From an uncultured Chloroflexota bacterium (GTDB lineage Bacteria > Chloroflexota > Dehalococcoidia > SM23-28-2 > RBG-16-64-32): DNA of 5,405 nucleotides. The position numbers were made by a program, and so were the translations under genes. The stretch covers positions 1-5,405 of the forward strand of contig CAJXNA010000148.1 of NCBI GenBank assembly GCA_913056415.1. Direction: 5' to 3'. The notes under the pieces are model-generated. The model was not told the origin of the DNA and searched no databases. It worked only from the letters and a program-made list of their open reading frames with translations. Position 1 is the stretch's first letter. Every line of letters begins with the position of its first letter. Shown piece after piece: positions 4,708 through 5,405 of this stretch.

Positions 4708-5375
4708 CCGACGCCACTCTCAACCTCGGTTGGGAGCGCATCTGGCGCGAGCAAGGCTCTCGCTGGGAGCTGCAAGAGCCGCAGGCAGAGGTGGTAGCGC
4801 TGGTCGCTCGCCTGAAGGCCGAGGGGAAGCGCAGGGTGCACGACTTAGGCTGCGGTCTGGGCCGGCACCTGCTGCTGTTGGCGGCCGAGGGGTTCGAGGC
4901 CTCCGGCTCCGACATCTCGCCAGAGGCGGTGTCGAGGTGCCAGCGTCGCCTGGAGGAGGCCGGCCTGTCGGCGACGGTCACGCGCAGCGAGATGGCTGCT
5001 ATCCCTGAAGAGGATGGCTGCCTGGACTGCGTCATCGCCTGGAACGTGGTCTATCACGCTACCGTGGAGGGGATCCTGCGCACGCTTCGGGGTGTTCACG
5101 GTAAGCTGAAGCCGGGCGGATACTTCTTCGGGACGTTCGCCTCCACCAGCCACAGCTCCTGTGACCTGTCGCGCCGGGAGGCGGAAGAGGGGCTGGCGGA
5201 GCGACTGGAGGCCGATACGTACATCAGGCCGCACGATACAGAGGGAGACAAGGCGCTCGTCCACCACTACACGACGGAAGAGGAGCTGCGAGAGCGACTT
5301 CTGGCAGGGTTCGAGGTGCTGTCGCTGGAGCACCTCTCGTCCCGCTGGCTGGTACTGGCAAGGAAGGGAACGTAG
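4704..5375 (+). CDS. Class I SAM-dependent methyltransferase, target unknown
   Basis: This 223-residue protein has the Rossmann methyltransferase core of the Methyltransf_11/25 type. Motif I is VHDLGCGLGRH (45-55), which binds SAM. Motif II is GSDISPEAV (68-76), whose Asp70 should hold the SAM ribose hydroxyls. The motif IV region is CVIAWNVVYHAT (109-120), and LKPGGYFFGTFAS (135-147) is the post-motif strand. A short N-terminal helical part (LGWERIWREQG, 8-18) resembles small-molecule methyltransferases of this class. The C-terminal third (about 150-223) contains YIRPHDTEGDKALVHHYTTEEEL and probably caps the active site. No SPOUT, DNA-methylase or rRNA-methylase signature is visible, so the substrate cannot be named. 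The start ATG overlaps the hspR stop as ATGA, with GGAGG (4689-4693) ten bases upstream, making it the third gene of the dnaJ operon. It has no transmembrane segment. Why a methyltransferase belongs here is not explained by known HspR regulons. Confidence 0.88.
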   Translation: MTDATLNLGWERIWREQGSRWELQEPQAEVVALVARLKAEGKRRVHDLGCGLGRHLLLLAAEGFEASGSDISPEAVSRCQRRLEEAGLSATVTRSEMAAIPEEDGCLDCVIAWNVVYHATVEGILRTLRGVHGKLKPGGYFFGTFASTSHSSCDLSRREAEEGLAERLEADTYIRPHDTEGDKALVHHYTTEEELRERLLAGFEVLSLEHLSSRWLVLARKGT

Positions 5376-5382
5376 CGGCGAT

Positions 5383-5398
5383 CCTGCCTACCGGCAGG
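5383..5398. terminator. Possible hairpin after the methyltransferase gene
   Basis: CCTGCC-TACC-GGCAGG forms a 6-bp GC stem with a 4-base loop, starting 8 bases past the stop codon. The following GGCAGG-rich bases (GGCAGGCAGG at 5393-5402) allow a second register. The window ends at 5405, so any T-run is out of view. It could be a terminator or one copy of a dispersed palindromic repeat. Confidence 0.4.
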
Positions 5399-5405
5399 CA
5401 GGCTA

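Overview
The window is 5,405 bases of GC-rich bacterial chromosome carrying six protein genes. There is no transposase, phage gene, tRNA, rRNA or CRISPR array. GC-rich codon use, an HspR-type heat-shock repressor and a cytosolic GH15 enzyme with a trehalase-like N-terminal domain suggest a high-GC lineage such as Chloroflexota or Actinomycetota. Chloroflexota is my preferred guess, but it is inference and no single marker here settles it.

Layout, left to right. Positions 62-637 (+) encode DNA-3-methyladenine glycosylase I (tag), starting at TTG behind a good ribosome binding site. A 132-base gap follows, holding a tandem direct repeat and a candidate promoter. Positions 770-2593 (+) encode a cytosolic glycoside hydrolase family 15 enzyme (trehalase/glucoamylase type). 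A strong 12-bp hairpin at 2617-2643 separates it from a convergent gene, an Hsp20 small heat-shock protein at 2676-3146 (-). The roughly 190-base region 3147-3337 is a divergent control region. To its right is a compact three-gene unit on the + strand: a DnaJ/CbpA-like co-chaperone (3338-4354), an HspR-like MerR-family regulator (4354-4707) and a class I SAM-dependent methyltransferase (4704-5375). The junctions overlap by 1 and 4 bases, so translation is probably coupled. A short hairpin at the right edge may end the unit.

The coherent system is the heat-shock locus at 2676-5375. Two sigma70-like promoters face away from each other: TTGACA-N17-TACAAA for hsp20 and TTGACT-N17-TACAAT for the dnaJ operon. 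Between their -35 boxes lie a 13-bp palindrome and an inverted repeat with the 7-N7-7 layout of the HspR operator (HAIR). The simplest model is that HspR represses both hsp20 and its own operon, with a holdase (Hsp20) and a J-protein released together under stress.

Points of most interest are the divergent operator cluster, a dnaJ promoter whose -10 box overlaps the best ATG and so implies a GTG start with almost no leader, a J-protein that keeps only two of the four canonical CxxCxGxG zinc repeats, a J-protein/MerR pairing that resembles cbpA-cbpM, and a methyltransferase of unknown target inside the unit. The tag and GH15 genes appear to be ordinary and independently transcribed.
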